Made by a program: the position numbers and the translations under genes. Positions 25,449-34,076 of a stretch of DNA of 64,000 nt are shown here, in pieces (the first letter of the stretch is position 1; the number at the start of each line of letters is the position of its first letter). The DNA is from a candidate division WOR-1 bacterium RIFOXYB2_FULL_36_35. GTDB taxonomy: Bacteria > Margulisbacteria > WOR-1 > XYC2-FULL-46-14 > XYC2-FULL-37-10. The stretch covers positions 85,479 to 149,478 of the forward strand of contig MEUA01000017.1 in the NCBI GenBank assembly GCA_001771505.1, read 5' to 3'. A model generated the notes under the pieces. It saw only the letters and a program-made list of their open reading frames with translations, was not told where the DNA came from and ran no database searches.

Positions 25449-26831
25449 ATGAAGAAAATATTTGTTTTTTTGTTAGTTCTGTTATTTGTGCTCCCTGCGT
25501 TTGGGGAGCCGATAGCTAGTGCAAAGGGAGATGCCAGGTTTAAAGATTTAAAAACCAGCAACCCTGCGTATAACTATGTGGATAAAATGGTTTCATATGG
25601 TGTTATTGAAGGGTATCCTGATGGGACATTTAAAGGGGAAAAGACTATAACCCGTGCTGAATTTTCAAAGGTTATGGCTTCTTCTATCAATTACCTTGAA
25701 AAGAGATATGGGTTTCCCCTGGCTAATGAAATAAATAAAAGCGATAGGGAGATTTCATTTTCTGATCTAGGCGAAGGGCATTGGGCATATCCTTATGTTG
25801 AACAGTTAGTTGTTAGATATGGTGTTTTTGAGGGATATCCTGATGGAAGCTTTAAGCCTAAAAAGAACATTATTAAATATGAAGCGGCTGTTGTTGTTGG
25901 AAGGGCATTTGAGAAGATTCTTGCCAGGGTTAAATTACCAGTTAAGTCGATGAATAGCGGTTTTTCTGACGTGAAAAGCACCCATTGGGCGAAGGGTTCT
26001 ATTGATATCCTTTCAACATATAAGATTTTAAATCAAGGAGACCGTTTCAATGGTAATGGTGAGGCAGATAGATATTTTGTAGCTACAGTTGCGGCTAAGT
26101 TTATCGGTATTGCAATTGCAAAGATTGATGCTTTAGGTCCGGAAAAGATTGAAGAACTTCGTAAAAAATATACAGGATATGCCGACCTCTCTTTAAATGT
26201 TGACAAACGTCTTTTTATCGGCAAACCGCGAGCTTTTCTTTCCGGATTATACGGGAATCTTTATGAAGGAGGAAGTGGGACCAATAATTGGGCTAATTTC
26301 GGAGGGTCTCTTTCTTATGGTAATAAATATTACTTAGGTTTTTTAAAAGGAGACTATGAAATAACCGGAAGAGTGTTGCGCGATGAAATAGTCTATTTAA
26401 CATCTGGAGGTTCTGTAACCGGAGGATTTGTTAATGAGTATCGTACTGATATAGATATCAATACAATTTCTACAATAGCAAACATTTATGGGACAGAAGG
26501 CCTTCTTTTATTAGGTGTTAAGTATGCTTATTTTAGCAATTCCATTTCTCCCATGAATTTTTGGGCTGCCAATGCAGGGATTGTCGCGAAGGTTCCTATG
26601 TTTGGCACTAAAATGATGGCCAAGATATATTATTCTTTACTCCCTTCAGTTCCTAATACAACCTCGGTGCTTGGCGCGCCGGCAAGCATTTTAAATTATG
26701 AAGCCGGATTTGATGTTAATATGTTTAATATACCTATGCTTTTTGGATATTCCGGAGAGACAATGTTTTTAAATGTTGGTAATTATACAAGAGTTTATAA
26801 TATGTTGTTTTTGAGTTGTTCTTTAATTTAG
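25449..26831 (+). CDS. SLH-domain protein with C-terminal outer-membrane beta-barrel
   Basis: The protein has 460 residues, starting at the ATG preceded by GGGGAGG; an in-frame ATG 18 bases upstream overlaps that site. A signal peptide (about 1-19, cleavage after FGEP or similar) is followed by three SLH repeats: about 27-85 (YPDGTFKGEKTITRAEF), 100-160 (YPDGSFKPKKNIIKYEA) and a weaker third around 175-235 (THWAKGSIDIL). The rest, about 245-460, alternates polar and hydrophobic residues in aromatic-rich strands typical of a porin barrel. In Negativicutes and Thermus relatives such proteins span the outer membrane and grip peptidoglycan through SLH domains. A good terminator follows. Confidence 0.88.
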   Translation: MKKIFVFLLVLLFVLPAFGEPIASAKGDARFKDLKTSNPAYNYVDKMVSYGVIEGYPDGTFKGEKTITRAEFSKVMASSINYLEKRYGFPLANEINKSDREISFSDLGEGHWAYPYVEQLVVRYGVFEGYPDGSFKPKKNIIKYEAAVVVGRAFEKILARVKLPVKSMNSGFSDVKSTHWAKGSIDILSTYKILNQGDRFNGNGEADRYFVATVAAKFIGIAIAKIDALGPEKIEELRKKYTGYADLSLNVDKRLFIGKPRAFLSGLYGNLYEGGSGTNNWANFGGSLSYGNKYYLGFLKGDYEITGRVLRDEIVYLTSGGSVTGGFVNEYRTDIDINTISTIANIYGTEGLLLLGVKYAYFSNSISPMNFWAANAGIVAKVPMFGTKMMAKIYYSLLPSVPNTTSVLGAPASILNYEAGFDVNMFNIPMLFGYSGETMFLNVGNYTRVYNMLFLSCSLI

Positions 26832-26851
26832 TGTAGTCTTTTGTTTTTGTT

Positions 26852-26887
26852 AAAAGGCGGCAGACCTGCAAGTTTGCCGCCTTTTTT
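26852..26887 (+). terminator. Rho-independent terminator after the SLH-barrel gene
   Basis: AAAAGGCGGCA (26852-26862) pairs with TGCCGCCTTTT (26875-26885), followed by more T. The GC stem and T-run are classic. Confidence 0.88.
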
Positions 26888-27013
26888 GTCACTTTATGGG
26901 TCTTTTATGTTCACATGAAAAGCAAAAACATTTTTGTCATTACCTTTTAGTTGTTTTTTGTAAATAAATAATACAGACAAATATGATATGATATAAATGA
27001 TAGGAGGATAATC

Positions 27014-27364
27014 ATGTTAAGAGGCGTTAGAGGCGCTACAACAGTTGAAAACAATACTGTTTCAGATGTTTTAAATGCTACAAAAGAATTGTTAAAAGAG
27101 ATATTGGATGCTAATAGTCTTAATGTCAATGATATTGCTTCTATTATTTTTTCCGCGACAGATGATCTTAACGCTGAATTTCCAGCCAAGGCGGCTAGAT
27201 TAATGGGCTTAGATCAAGTCCCTCTTCTCTGTTCAAGAGAAATTGCTGTTCCAAAAAGCCTTGAAAAATGTATTCGTGTCTTAATGCATATAAATAGTAA
27301 TAAACAGCAGAAGGAAATAAAACATATTTATTTAAAAAATGCTAAGGATTTAAGAAAGGAATAA
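27014..27364 (+). CDS. aroH: Chorismate mutase, AroH type
   Basis: The monofunctional AroH-class enzyme converts chorismate to prephenate for phenylalanine and tyrosine synthesis. At 116 residues it is typical. [13 protein letters not shown] at residues 3-15 supplies the conserved active-site Arg, and [20 protein letters not shown] near residue 40-60 is the family core. The late residues around 86-92 ([10 protein letters not shown]) include the second Arg. The start has a good TAGGAGG. It is four bases upstream of the DAHP synthase gene, so both aromatic genes form one operon. Confidence 0.93.
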   Translation: MLRGVRGATTVENNTVSDVLNATKELLKEILDANSLNVNDIASIIFSATDDLNAEFPAKAARLMGLDQVPLLCSREIAVPKSLEKCIRVLMHINSNKQQKEIKHIYLKNAKDLRKE

Positions 27365-27368
27365 AAAT

Positions 27369-28388
27369 ATGATAGTTATAATGAAACAGGATGCTACCCT
27401 GGAACAAATTAATAATGTGGTTGAAAAGTTGAAGAGACATGGGTTTGGAATTCATTTAAGTAAAGGGACAGAAAGGACCGTCATTGGCGCAATAGGAGAT
27501 AAAAGCGCTATAGAGCTTGAAACTATACAGATATTGCCGGGTGTTTCAGAAATAGTAAATATTCGTAAACCATACAAGCTTGCTAGCAGGGAGTTTAAAC
27601 CTGAAGATAGCCAGATAAAAATATTAAAAGATGTATTTATAGGCTCCAAAAACCCGATTTTTGTGATTGCAGGTCCGTGTTCCATAGAGAGCAGAGATCA
27701 AATCTTTACGATTGCTGATGATGTTAAAAGCGCTGGGGCAAAAGGGATAAGAGGTGGAGCTTTTAAACCTAGGACTTCTCCATATAGTTTTCAGGGGATG
27801 GGGGAAGAAGGACTTAAGTTGTTAAGGAGTGTAAAAAAGAAGACGGGTTTGCCTGTTGTAACGGAAGCGTTGGATACAAGAACGGTTTCACTTGTGGCTG
27901 AATACGCGGATATAATACAGATTGGCGCCCGAAATATGCAGAATTTTGAGTTGTTAAAAGAGGTAGGGAAATTAAGAAAACCGGTCTTATTAAAAAGAGG
28001 TATGTCAGCTACAATAGAAGAGCTTCTTATGTCTGCTGAGTACATTATGTCCGAAGGGAATAACAATGTAATACTGTGTGAACGAGGGCTTAGGACAATT
28101 TCTAAATATACAAGAAATACACTTGATATTTCGGCTGTTCCTGTTATAAAAAAATATAGCCATCTTCCTGTTGTTATTGATCCAAGTCATGGCACTGGTA
28201 ACTGGGAGTTTGTTATTCCGATGGCTATGGCTGCTGTTGCGGCAGGCTGCGATGGTTTGATTATAGAGGTGCACAATAGGCCAGAAGAAGCTTTGTCTGA
28301 TGGTCCACAATCATTAAAGCCCGATACTTTTGCAGAGCTTATGAAAAAAATTAAACGTATCGCAAATGCTATTGGCAGAGAAGCTTAA
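27369..28388 (+). CDS. aroF: 3-deoxy-7-phosphoheptulonate synthase
   Basis: The first enzyme of the shikimate pathway joins phosphoenolpyruvate and erythrose 4-phosphate. Residues about 1-70 are the ferredoxin-like regulatory domain of type I-beta enzymes ([20 protein letters not shown]), and residues about 85-339 are the barrel. [11 protein letters not shown] near residue 100, [15 protein letters not shown] near 125, [25 protein letters not shown] and the metal site DPSHGTGN near 270 are intact. Together with aroH upstream it suggests coordinated aromatic amino acid synthesis. Confidence 0.94.
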   Translation: MIVIMKQDATLEQINNVVEKLKRHGFGIHLSKGTERTVIGAIGDKSAIELETIQILPGVSEIVNIRKPYKLASREFKPEDSQIKILKDVFIGSKNPIFVIAGPCSIESRDQIFTIADDVKSAGAKGIRGGAFKPRTSPYSFQGMGEEGLKLLRSVKKKTGLPVVTEALDTRTVSLVAEYADIIQIGARNMQNFELLKEVGKLRKPVLLKRGMSATIEELLMSAEYIMSEGNNNVILCERGLRTISKYTRNTLDISAVPVIKKYSHLPVVIDPSHGTGNWEFVIPMAMAAVAAGCDGLIIEVHNRPEEALSDGPQSLKPDTFAELMKKIKRIANAIGREA

Positions 28389-28402
28389 ACTTTTATGTTT
28401 TA

Positions 28403-28431
28403 TTAACCCCGATTATCATAATCGGGGTTAA
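28403..28431. repeat. Family-1 palindrome forming the 3' end of hflX
   Basis: TTAACCCCGATTAT-C-ATAATCGGGGTTAA is a perfect 29-bp palindrome. Read on the minus strand it encodes the last eight or nine residues and the stop codon of hflX. Confidence 0.85.
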
Positions 28432-29494
28432 ATTCTTGATCAAGAATTTTCAAAAGTGAATTTAAACCTTCTTTATTTAACGCTGATATTAAAGTGGATG
28501 GATGAAATTTTTGCTCCAATTTTTCTAGTTGTTTTTTATTGGTCTCTTTATCTATTTTGTTGAACACAGTTATTATTGGCTTTGAAAATATTTTTAATTC
28601 TTCTAAAACATTATATACTGCATTAATCTGATCTTCCATGTATGGAGAAGATGCATCTACAACGTGCAGCAACATATCTGATTGAACTGTCTCTTCGAGT
28701 GTCGCTCTAAATGCTGATATTAAAGTATGGGGAAGTTTTCTTATAAATCCCACAGTATCAGTTATCAATACTATTTTTCCTGAAGGGAGATATAACCGCC
28801 TAGTTACGGGATCGAGAGTAGCGAAAAGTTTGTCTTGAGTTAAAACATTAGCTTTTGCAAGGGAATTTAAAAGTGTAGATTTTCCTGCGTTAGTATATCC
28901 TATTATTGAAATCAGAGGGAGATTAGATGATTTTCTCTTTTGTCTTGCAATTTCTCTTGTTTTTCTTACTTTTTCCAATTCTTCTTTAAGATTTGCAATA
29001 ATTTTATTTATTTTTCTTCTGTCAATTTCCAGTTTTGTTTCACCGGGCCCCCTTGTTCCAATTCCACCCCCCAATCTTGAAAGCTCTACACCATGGCCTG
29101 TTAGATGTGTCAAGAGGTATTCATTTTGGGCAAGTTCAACCTGAAGTTTTCCTTCACGAGTATGCGCGTGTTGCGCAAAAATATCTAAAATCAATTCAGT
29201 GCGATTTATTACTTTAATACCTAAAAAATCCTCAAGGTTTCTACTTTGTGACGGTAAAAGATCGTTATTGAATATTATGACGTTTGCATTTGAAGTCTGG
29301 CAGAGATCTTTTAATTCATTGGCCTTTCCTTTGCCGATAAAAAATCTAAGATCAGGCGCCTCTTTTTGTTGTGTTAATGTGCCAACAATTTGTGCTCCGG
29401 CGCTTTTAACAAGTTGTTCTAATTCTTGAAGAGATTCTTTTAAAGGAATTTCTTCTGATTTTATTTTTACCTCGACGAGAAGGGCTTTTTCCAT
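28403..29494 (-). CDS. hflX: Ribosome-associated GTPase HflX
   Basis: HflX is a GTPase that binds 50S or stalled ribosomes and can split them. The N-terminal HflX domain (about 1-175) contains the LRFFIGKGKANEL stretch near residue 50 and the helical GGIGTRGPGETKLEIDRR motif near residue 145. The G domain has GYTNAGKSTLLN near 205, DTVGFIRKLPH near 250 and NKID near 320. At 363 residues it is shorter than many. The last residues, FNPDYDNRG, come from a family-1 palindrome, so the native C-terminus may have been replaced. It diverges from the pilus response regulator gene, and the two promoters overlap. Confidence 0.94.
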   Translation of the reverse strand: MEKALLVEVKIKSEEIPLKESLQELEQLVKSAGAQIVGTLTQQKEAPDLRFFIGKGKANELKDLCQTSNANVIIFNNDLLPSQSRNLEDFLGIKVINRTELILDIFAQHAHTREGKLQVELAQNEYLLTHLTGHGVELSRLGGGIGTRGPGETKLEIDRRKINKIIANLKEELEKVRKTREIARQKRKSSNLPLISIIGYTNAGKSTLLNSLAKANVLTQDKLFATLDPVTRRLYLPSGKIVLITDTVGFIRKLPHTLISAFRATLEETVQSDMLLHVVDASSPYMEDQINAVYNVLEELKIFSKPIITVFNKIDKETNKKQLEKLEQKFHPSTLISALNKEGLNSLLKILDQEFNPDYDNRG

Positions 29495-29495
29495 A

Positions 29496-29524
29496 TTGAT
29501 TATGTTTTGATTATAACATATAAT
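29496..29524 (+). promoter_or_regulatory. Promoter of the type IV pilus cluster
   Basis: TTGATT (29496-29501) and TATAAT (29519-29524) have a 17-base spacer. The ATG at 29535 is ten bases after the -10. The region also carries the opposing hflX -10 (ATTATA at 29510-29515), so the two promoters overlap. Confidence 0.6.
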
Positions 29525-29534
29525 CGTCCTTGTT

Positions 29535-29912
29535 ATGGCTAAAATACTTATTGTTGATGATGAAGAAGATATAGTTAGCGCCCTTTCAATTAGGTTAAAA
29601 GCTGCCGGATATGATGTTATTTTCGCTTACGATGGCATGGAAGGGCTTGAAAAAGCTCGTTTAGAACGTCCTGATCTTATACTTTTGGATATAATGTTGC
29701 CTAAGCTTGATGGTTATAAAGTTTGCCGCATCTTAAAATTTGATGAGAAATTTAAACATATACCAATTATTATGATTACGGCAAAATTTGGTGAAGATAA
29801 TAAAAAAATGGGTGGATGTGTTGGCGCTGATGCTTATATTTTAAAGCCTTTTGACCCTAAAGAATTAATGTCTAAAATTGAAGAAGTTCTTGTTAAAAAA
29901 AAGGAAGAATAG
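29535..29912 (+). CDS. Single-domain response regulator (CheY-like)
   Basis: A 125-residue receiver domain without an output domain. Acidic pocket residues D8 and D9 (IVDDEED), phosphorylation site D52 in LILLDIML, the Thr in MITAKFG and K in YILKPFDPKE are all present. It directly precedes the pilB-type gene (TAG-ATG), making it the first gene of the pilus cluster. By analogy with PilG/PilH-like regulators it may control pilus extension or surface sensing. No histidine kinase is in this window. Confidence 0.92.
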   Translation: MAKILIVDDEEDIVSALSIRLKAAGYDVIFAYDGMEGLEKARLERPDLILLDIMLPKLDGYKVCRILKFDEKFKHIPIIMITAKFGEDNKKMGGCVGADAYILKPFDPKELMSKIEEVLVKKKEE

Positions 29913-31583
29913 ATGGGGGAAAGAAAAAAAGATTTAAGGCAGGCGCTTGCCGAATCTGGGCTTTTAACTTCTGAACAGATAAAGGATGCGGTTACCGAGG
30001 GACGCAAAAGCGGAGAGACATTGATTAAGATTCTACTTAAAAAGCGTCTTCTTGATGAAAAGACGGTTATCAAGTTTCTTGAAGAAGAGATGTTTATTCC
30101 CCATATTAATTTATCTACTTACCTTATAGATCAAAAGACTTTAGAATACATAACCCCAGCTACCGCAAAGAAATTTGGCGTTATTCCTTTGTTTTTACTT
30201 GGGAAATCTCTTTCGATTGCGATGGTTGATCCTTTTGATATAAAAGCGTTGGATGAAGTTCGGAGGGAATCTAAGTTTGATATAGAGGCGATGTGTTCCA
30301 CACCATCGGAGATAAGCCAGGCTATAACGCAATATTATGGCGTTTCCGGAACGTTGGAAGAAGTTCTTGCGGAAGTCTCTGTCCCGGAAAAGAATACGGG
30401 ATCTGTAATGCCGGATATAGCTGAAGAGTCGGGAATTTCAAAGCTTGTAAATTTATTAATTATTCAGGCTGTACAAGAGAGGGCTTCTGATATTCACATT
30501 GAACCCGAAGAAAACAGAACAAGGGTCCGTTATCGGATAGATGGGATTTTACAGGAGGCTTCTTCTCCTCCTTCTCACCTTCATTTGGCTCTTGTGTCAC
30601 GTATAAAAATTATGTCTTCATTGGATATAGCGGAGACTCGTATTCCGCAAGACGGGCGATTGTCTTATAATTTTGAGGCTAGAGAAATAGATGTTCGTGT
30701 TTCAACGTGTCCTACTATACATGGAGAGGCAGTTGTTTTGAGGCTTTTAGACAAGCACGGAATGTTGCTATCTCTTAGTGATATGGGTTTTTCTGAAGAT
30801 AATTTAAAGTTGTTTGGAGAAATGTTGAAGCATCCTTACGGGATTATTTTAGTGACAGGACCTACAGGTTCAGGAAAGACGACATCTTTATATGCGGCTT
30901 TGAGTCATATAAATACTCCGGAACGTAATATTCTTACAATTGAAGATCCTGTTGAATATGAACTTTCTGGAATCAGGCAATCTCAAATTAATCCAAAAGC
31001 GGGACTTACTTTTGGAAATGCACTGAGATCTCTTATGAGACAGGATCCCGATGTGATTTTGGTGGGGGAGATAAGAGATATAGAAACTTCCGGAATAGCT
31101 ATAGAAGCTGCCTTAACAGGTCATCTTGTCTTTTCAACCCTTCATACCAATGATGCCCCGGGAGCTTTGACAAGATTGACTGACATGGGTGTAGAGCCGT
31201 TTCTGACATCTTCTGCCACTGTTGGAGTAGTAGCTCAACGTTTGTTAAGAAAAATTTGTGAGGAGTGCAAAGAAAAAGTAAATTTGCCCAAAAAAGTTGT
31301 TGAAAGCATAAGCTTTTTTAAGGATAAAGACGTCACATTTTATCATGGAAAAGGTTGTAAATCTTGCAGAAATTCGGGCTATAAAGGCCGCACAGGAATT
31401 TTTGAAATATTTACAATGACAGAAGAAATTCGACAGCTTGTTATTGCAAGACAATCTACTTCTAAAATTAAAGAGGCGGCTGTCAAATCCGGAATGAGGA
31501 CACTTTATGAAGATAGTTTGTCAAAAGTTTTTGCAGGTATTACCACTCTTGATGAAGCAATGAGAGTAACACAAATTGATTAG
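29913..31583 (+). CDS. pilB: Type IV pilus extension ATPase, PilB/GspE family
   Basis: The hexameric ATPase that powers pilus assembly at the inner membrane. Residues about 1-160 are the MshE/GspE N-terminal domain (LRQALAESGLLTSEQIKDAV). The ATPase core has GPTGSGKTTSLY near residue 315, ARASDIHIEPE near 190 (Asp box), GEIRDIETSGIA (Walker B) and AALTGHLVFSTLHTND (His box). The zinc-binding tetracysteine is CEEC...CKSC near 447-487. At 556 residues it is full length. No pilT retraction ATPase is in the window. Confidence 0.95.
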   Translation: MGERKKDLRQALAESGLLTSEQIKDAVTEGRKSGETLIKILLKKRLLDEKTVIKFLEEEMFIPHINLSTYLIDQKTLEYITPATAKKFGVIPLFLLGKSLSIAMVDPFDIKALDEVRRESKFDIEAMCSTPSEISQAITQYYGVSGTLEEVLAEVSVPEKNTGSVMPDIAEESGISKLVNLLIIQAVQERASDIHIEPEENRTRVRYRIDGILQEASSPPSHLHLALVSRIKIMSSLDIAETRIPQDGRLSYNFEAREIDVRVSTCPTIHGEAVVLRLLDKHGMLLSLSDMGFSEDNLKLFGEMLKHPYGIILVTGPTGSGKTTSLYAALSHINTPERNILTIEDPVEYELSGIRQSQINPKAGLTFGNALRSLMRQDPDVILVGEIRDIETSGIAIEAALTGHLVFSTLHTNDAPGALTRLTDMGVEPFLTSSATVGVVAQRLLRKICEECKEKVNLPKKVVESISFFKDKDVTFYHGKGCKSCRNSGYKGRTGIFEIFTMTEEIRQLVIARQSTSKIKEAAVKSGMRTLYEDSLSKVFAGITTLDEAMRVTQID

Positions 31584-31639
31584 TTTTTTATAATTAAGTT
31601 GAATAATAAGATAGGCTAAACTTACAAAACCAAATAAAA

Positions 31640-32860
31640 ATGGCTAAATTTACTTACAAAGCAAAAGATCAGCATGGCATTACAATAACAGGTGAAATGG
31701 AGTCGTCATCTTCCGATGCTGTTGCCAGTCGCCTTAAGGTAATGAAATGTACCCCCATATTAATTTCTAAAGAAGAGGCTCTTTTTTCTGATTTATTGGA
31801 AAAGTATTTCTCGGGTTTTCAAAAAGTAAAACTGGACGAATTAATAGTATTTGTAAGACAGTTGTCTTCTATTTTAGCCGCGGGAGTTCCTCTATTAGAA
31901 TCTTTAGATGCTGTTTATGAACAGGTTCAAAGTCCTCGTTTTAAAAAAATCATTTTAGATATGCGTCATAACATAGAAGGAGGAGCTAGTTTTTCTGATG
32001 CTTTATCAAATTACTCAAAAGTTTTTGGCCCTATTTTTATCTCTATGGTCAAATCTGGGGAGAGAGCAGGCATTTTGGGAGAAGTGCTAGAGCGTCTGGC
32101 AAATCTGCTTGAGAAGGATTTTGAAAATATGCAGAAGATAAAATCTGCCATGAGATATCCCATAATTGTTCTTTTTGCTCTGGGGATTGCTTTTGTAGTA
32201 GTAATTACTTTTGTAATACCACAATTTTCAAAACTATATTCTTCATTTAAAACAGAGTTGCCCCTCCCAACAAGAATTCTTTTGGGGATAAATTATGTGA
32301 TAGTAAATTATTGGCTTTTTATAATATTAGGCTTAATTGGTTTTGTGGTTTTAATAAAAAAGATTTTAGATACAGACCAGGGGAGGCTTTTATGGGACAA
32401 AATTGTTTTATCGCTTCCTATTTTTGGACAATTAATTAATAAACTTATTTTGGCCCGTTTTTCGAGAATGTTAGCCGCTATGTTAAAATCTGGAATTCCA
32501 ATAGTTGAAGCTTTAAACATTAGTAAAGATACTATTGAAAATAGAATCCTTTCTGATGTTGTTATTAAGGTTAAAGAGGAGGTTGTTCAGGGGGGGGGAT
32601 TAACTGATCCCATAAAAAATGCTAAAGTTTTTCCTCCTTTAGTTGTTCAAATGGTTGCTATTGGAGAGAAATCAGGTTCACTTGAGCAGATGCTTTCAAA
32701 AGTTGCGGATTATTTTGATCGTGATTCAGATTATACAATAAGGAACTTAACTCCTCTTATTGAACCGTTGCTTATACTTATGTTGGCTTTTCTGGTAGTT
32801 CTTTTAGCTTTGGGAGTATTTCTTCCTATGTGGGACATGGTTAAACTTGTACAGACATAG
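31640..32860 (+). CDS. pilC: Type IV pilus inner-membrane platform protein, PilC/GspF family
   Basis: A polytopic protein of 406 residues that anchors the assembly ATPase and the pilin machine. It has two T2SSF repeats, about 68-190 and 270-395, each with the conserved FVRQLSSILAAGVPLLESLD or ARFSRMLAAMLKSGIPIVEALN pattern and GERAG/GEKSG turns. Three membrane helices lie near 165-190, 215-240 and 375-400. It follows pilB by 56 bases. Confidence 0.94.
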   Translation: MAKFTYKAKDQHGITITGEMESSSSDAVASRLKVMKCTPILISKEEALFSDLLEKYFSGFQKVKLDELIVFVRQLSSILAAGVPLLESLDAVYEQVQSPRFKKIILDMRHNIEGGASFSDALSNYSKVFGPIFISMVKSGERAGILGEVLERLANLLEKDFENMQKIKSAMRYPIIVLFALGIAFVVVITFVIPQFSKLYSSFKTELPLPTRILLGINYVIVNYWLFIILGLIGFVVLIKKILDTDQGRLLWDKIVLSLPIFGQLINKLILARFSRMLAAMLKSGIPIVEALNISKDTIENRILSDVVIKVKEEVVQGGGLTDPIKNAKVFPPLVVQMVAIGEKSGSLEQMLSKVADYFDRDSDYTIRNLTPLIEPLLILMLAFLVVLLALGVFLPMWDMVKLVQT

Positions 32861-32958
32861 TTTAAAAAACTCCTTGACAAGAAGTTGTTTTTAAAAATAT
32901 AATGCACCGTAGTGAATCTTTAAAGAATACTTTTTTTTCAAGGAGGTGATATTAAGAT

Positions 32959-33342
32959 ATGAGAAAAGGTTTTACACTTATTGAATTGGTTATGGTAATT
33001 GTTATTTTAGGTATTTTGGCTGCTATGGTTTTGCCCAGGTTTGTTAGTTTGCAAAATGAAGCCAAAATATCAGCAGCAAAAGGAGCTCTTGGCGCTATTC
33101 GTTCAGCTGTAGCTGTAAGATATGCTACAAGAGCTACAGTGGAATCAAATCCTATTCCGTCTACAATTGAAGCTTCAATGTTCCAAGATGGAGTAATACC
33201 CGTGGAACCGTTGACAAATTCTAGTTCTGTTACTCTTGTTAGTGGGGCATCTGATATTAGTTCTACAAGTACTGCGGGGTGGGCCTACTCTTCTTCGGAA
33301 GGAAGAGTTTGGATATATAATAGTAATTATGTAAGTTACTAA
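32959..33342 (+). CDS. Major pilin-like prepilin (GspG/PilA type)
   Basis: A 127-residue prepilin with a very short leader (MRKG), then mature F in FTLIELVMVIVILGILAAMV, with Glu at position 5 of the mature protein. A polar head of about 95 residues follows, ending in VWIYNSNYVSY without a disulfide pair. The strongest Shine-Dalgarno of the cluster (AAGGAGGTGA) and a terminator immediately downstream suggest it is produced in excess, as a major pilin would be. It has a close paralogue directly downstream, separated by a family-1 repeat. It needs a prepilin peptidase (not seen in the window). Confidence 0.9.
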   Translation: MRKGFTLIELVMVIVILGILAAMVLPRFVSLQNEAKISAAKGALGAIRSAVAVRYATRATVESNPIPSTIEASMFQDGVIPVEPLTNSSSVTLVSGASDISSTSTAGWAYSSSEGRVWIYNSNYVSY

Positions 33343-33378
33343 GTTTTGGAATTAAAAATATCTTTAAGTTTTTTATTT

Positions 33379-33414
33379 AAAGAGCGGAAGCTGTTGTGCT
33401 TCTGCTCTTTTTTT
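33379..33414 (+). terminator. Terminator after the first pilin gene
   Basis: AAAGAGCGGAAGC pairs with GCTTCTGCTCTTT (one mismatch) and is followed by TTTTT. It would let the major pilin message end separately from the rest of the operon. Confidence 0.8.
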
Positions 33415-33459
33415 ATAAAATGAGCCCCAAAAAAATTATTATGCTGAATTGAATAGAAT

Positions 33460-33549
33460 TTAACCCCGATTAGGCAATCGGGGTTCATACCTGGGAAAAT
33501 TTTCAACACTCTGCTATAATTCTGTTTGTCTATGAATAATCGGGGTTAA
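33460..33549. repeat. Family-1 repeat, full copy
   Basis: This 90-bp copy, from TTAACCCCGATTAGGCAATC to GAATAATCGGGGTTAA, with the core CATACCTGGGAAAATTTTCA and the TTCTGTTTGTC stretch, is one of the best preserved. It separates the two pilin paralogues and ends only five bases before the second gene's start. Confidence 0.9.
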
Positions 33550-33553
33550 CTTG

Positions 33554-33955
33554 ATGTTAAAATTAATCAATATGAAAGCTGGCTATACTCTTATTGAACT
33601 TGTTATTGTTATTGTATTAATAGGTTTTTTTGCTGCTATGGTTCTTCCTAGATTTGTTAGTCTAAACCATGAGACTCGTCTTGCTGCGGCTAAAGGGGCT
33701 TTAGGTTCTATTAGATCTGCCGTTGCTATTCGGTATATCATAAATGCTACTATCGAGGGTTTTGATGCTGTTCCTGATAATATTACCCCGGAGATGTTTC
33801 AGAATCGTGAAGTTCCAATAGAACCATTAACAAATACAAATGAAGTTACAATTGTTTCTTCTTTGGAAGATATTGTTGTAGGTGGCGTGGGGTGGGCATA
33901 TGACAATGTAAATGGGAAAGTTTGGATTAATAATCCTAATTATATTAATTTTTAA
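33554..33955 (+). CDS. Second major pilin-like prepilin
   Basis: A paralogue of the preceding pilin (about 133 residues). The leader is MLKLINMKAG or MKAG depending on the ATG (33554 or 33572), then YTLIELVIVIVLIGFFAAM. It shares AAKGALG-IRSAVA-RY and the terminal VWI-N-NY pattern with the first pilin. The mature first residue is Tyr instead of Phe. No strong ribosome-binding site is visible, and the sequence before it is a repeat element, so its expression may differ from the first pilin. Confidence 0.87.
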   Translation: MLKLINMKAGYTLIELVIVIVLIGFFAAMVLPRFVSLNHETRLAAAKGALGSIRSAVAIRYIINATIEGFDAVPDNITPEMFQNREVPIEPLTNTNEVTIVSSLEDIVVGGVGWAYDNVNGKVWINNPNYINF

Positions 33956-33968
33956 TTAATTCCTCAAT

Positions 33969-34024
33969 TTAACCCCGATTATTCATACCGTAAGTAAACT
34001 CCGATTGCCTAATCGGGGTGAATT
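33969..34024. repeat. Family-1 repeat, short copy before the third prepilin gene
   Basis: It begins TTAACCCCGATTATTCATAC and ends GCCTAATCGGGGTGAATT. The core is missing. A frame opened within it by a TTG at 34005 reads into the next gene but has no support as a start. Confidence 0.75.
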
Positions 34025-34076
34025 ATGTCAATTTAATTATTGCAACACGTGGCCTGGAGTGTTAGAATCATACCCG

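Noticed and set aside
34005-34076. TTG start giving the third prepilin a 24-residue N-terminal extension
   Set aside because: The extension is encoded by a repeat element and has no ribosome-binding site; the short leader from the ATG at 34077 matches prepilins.
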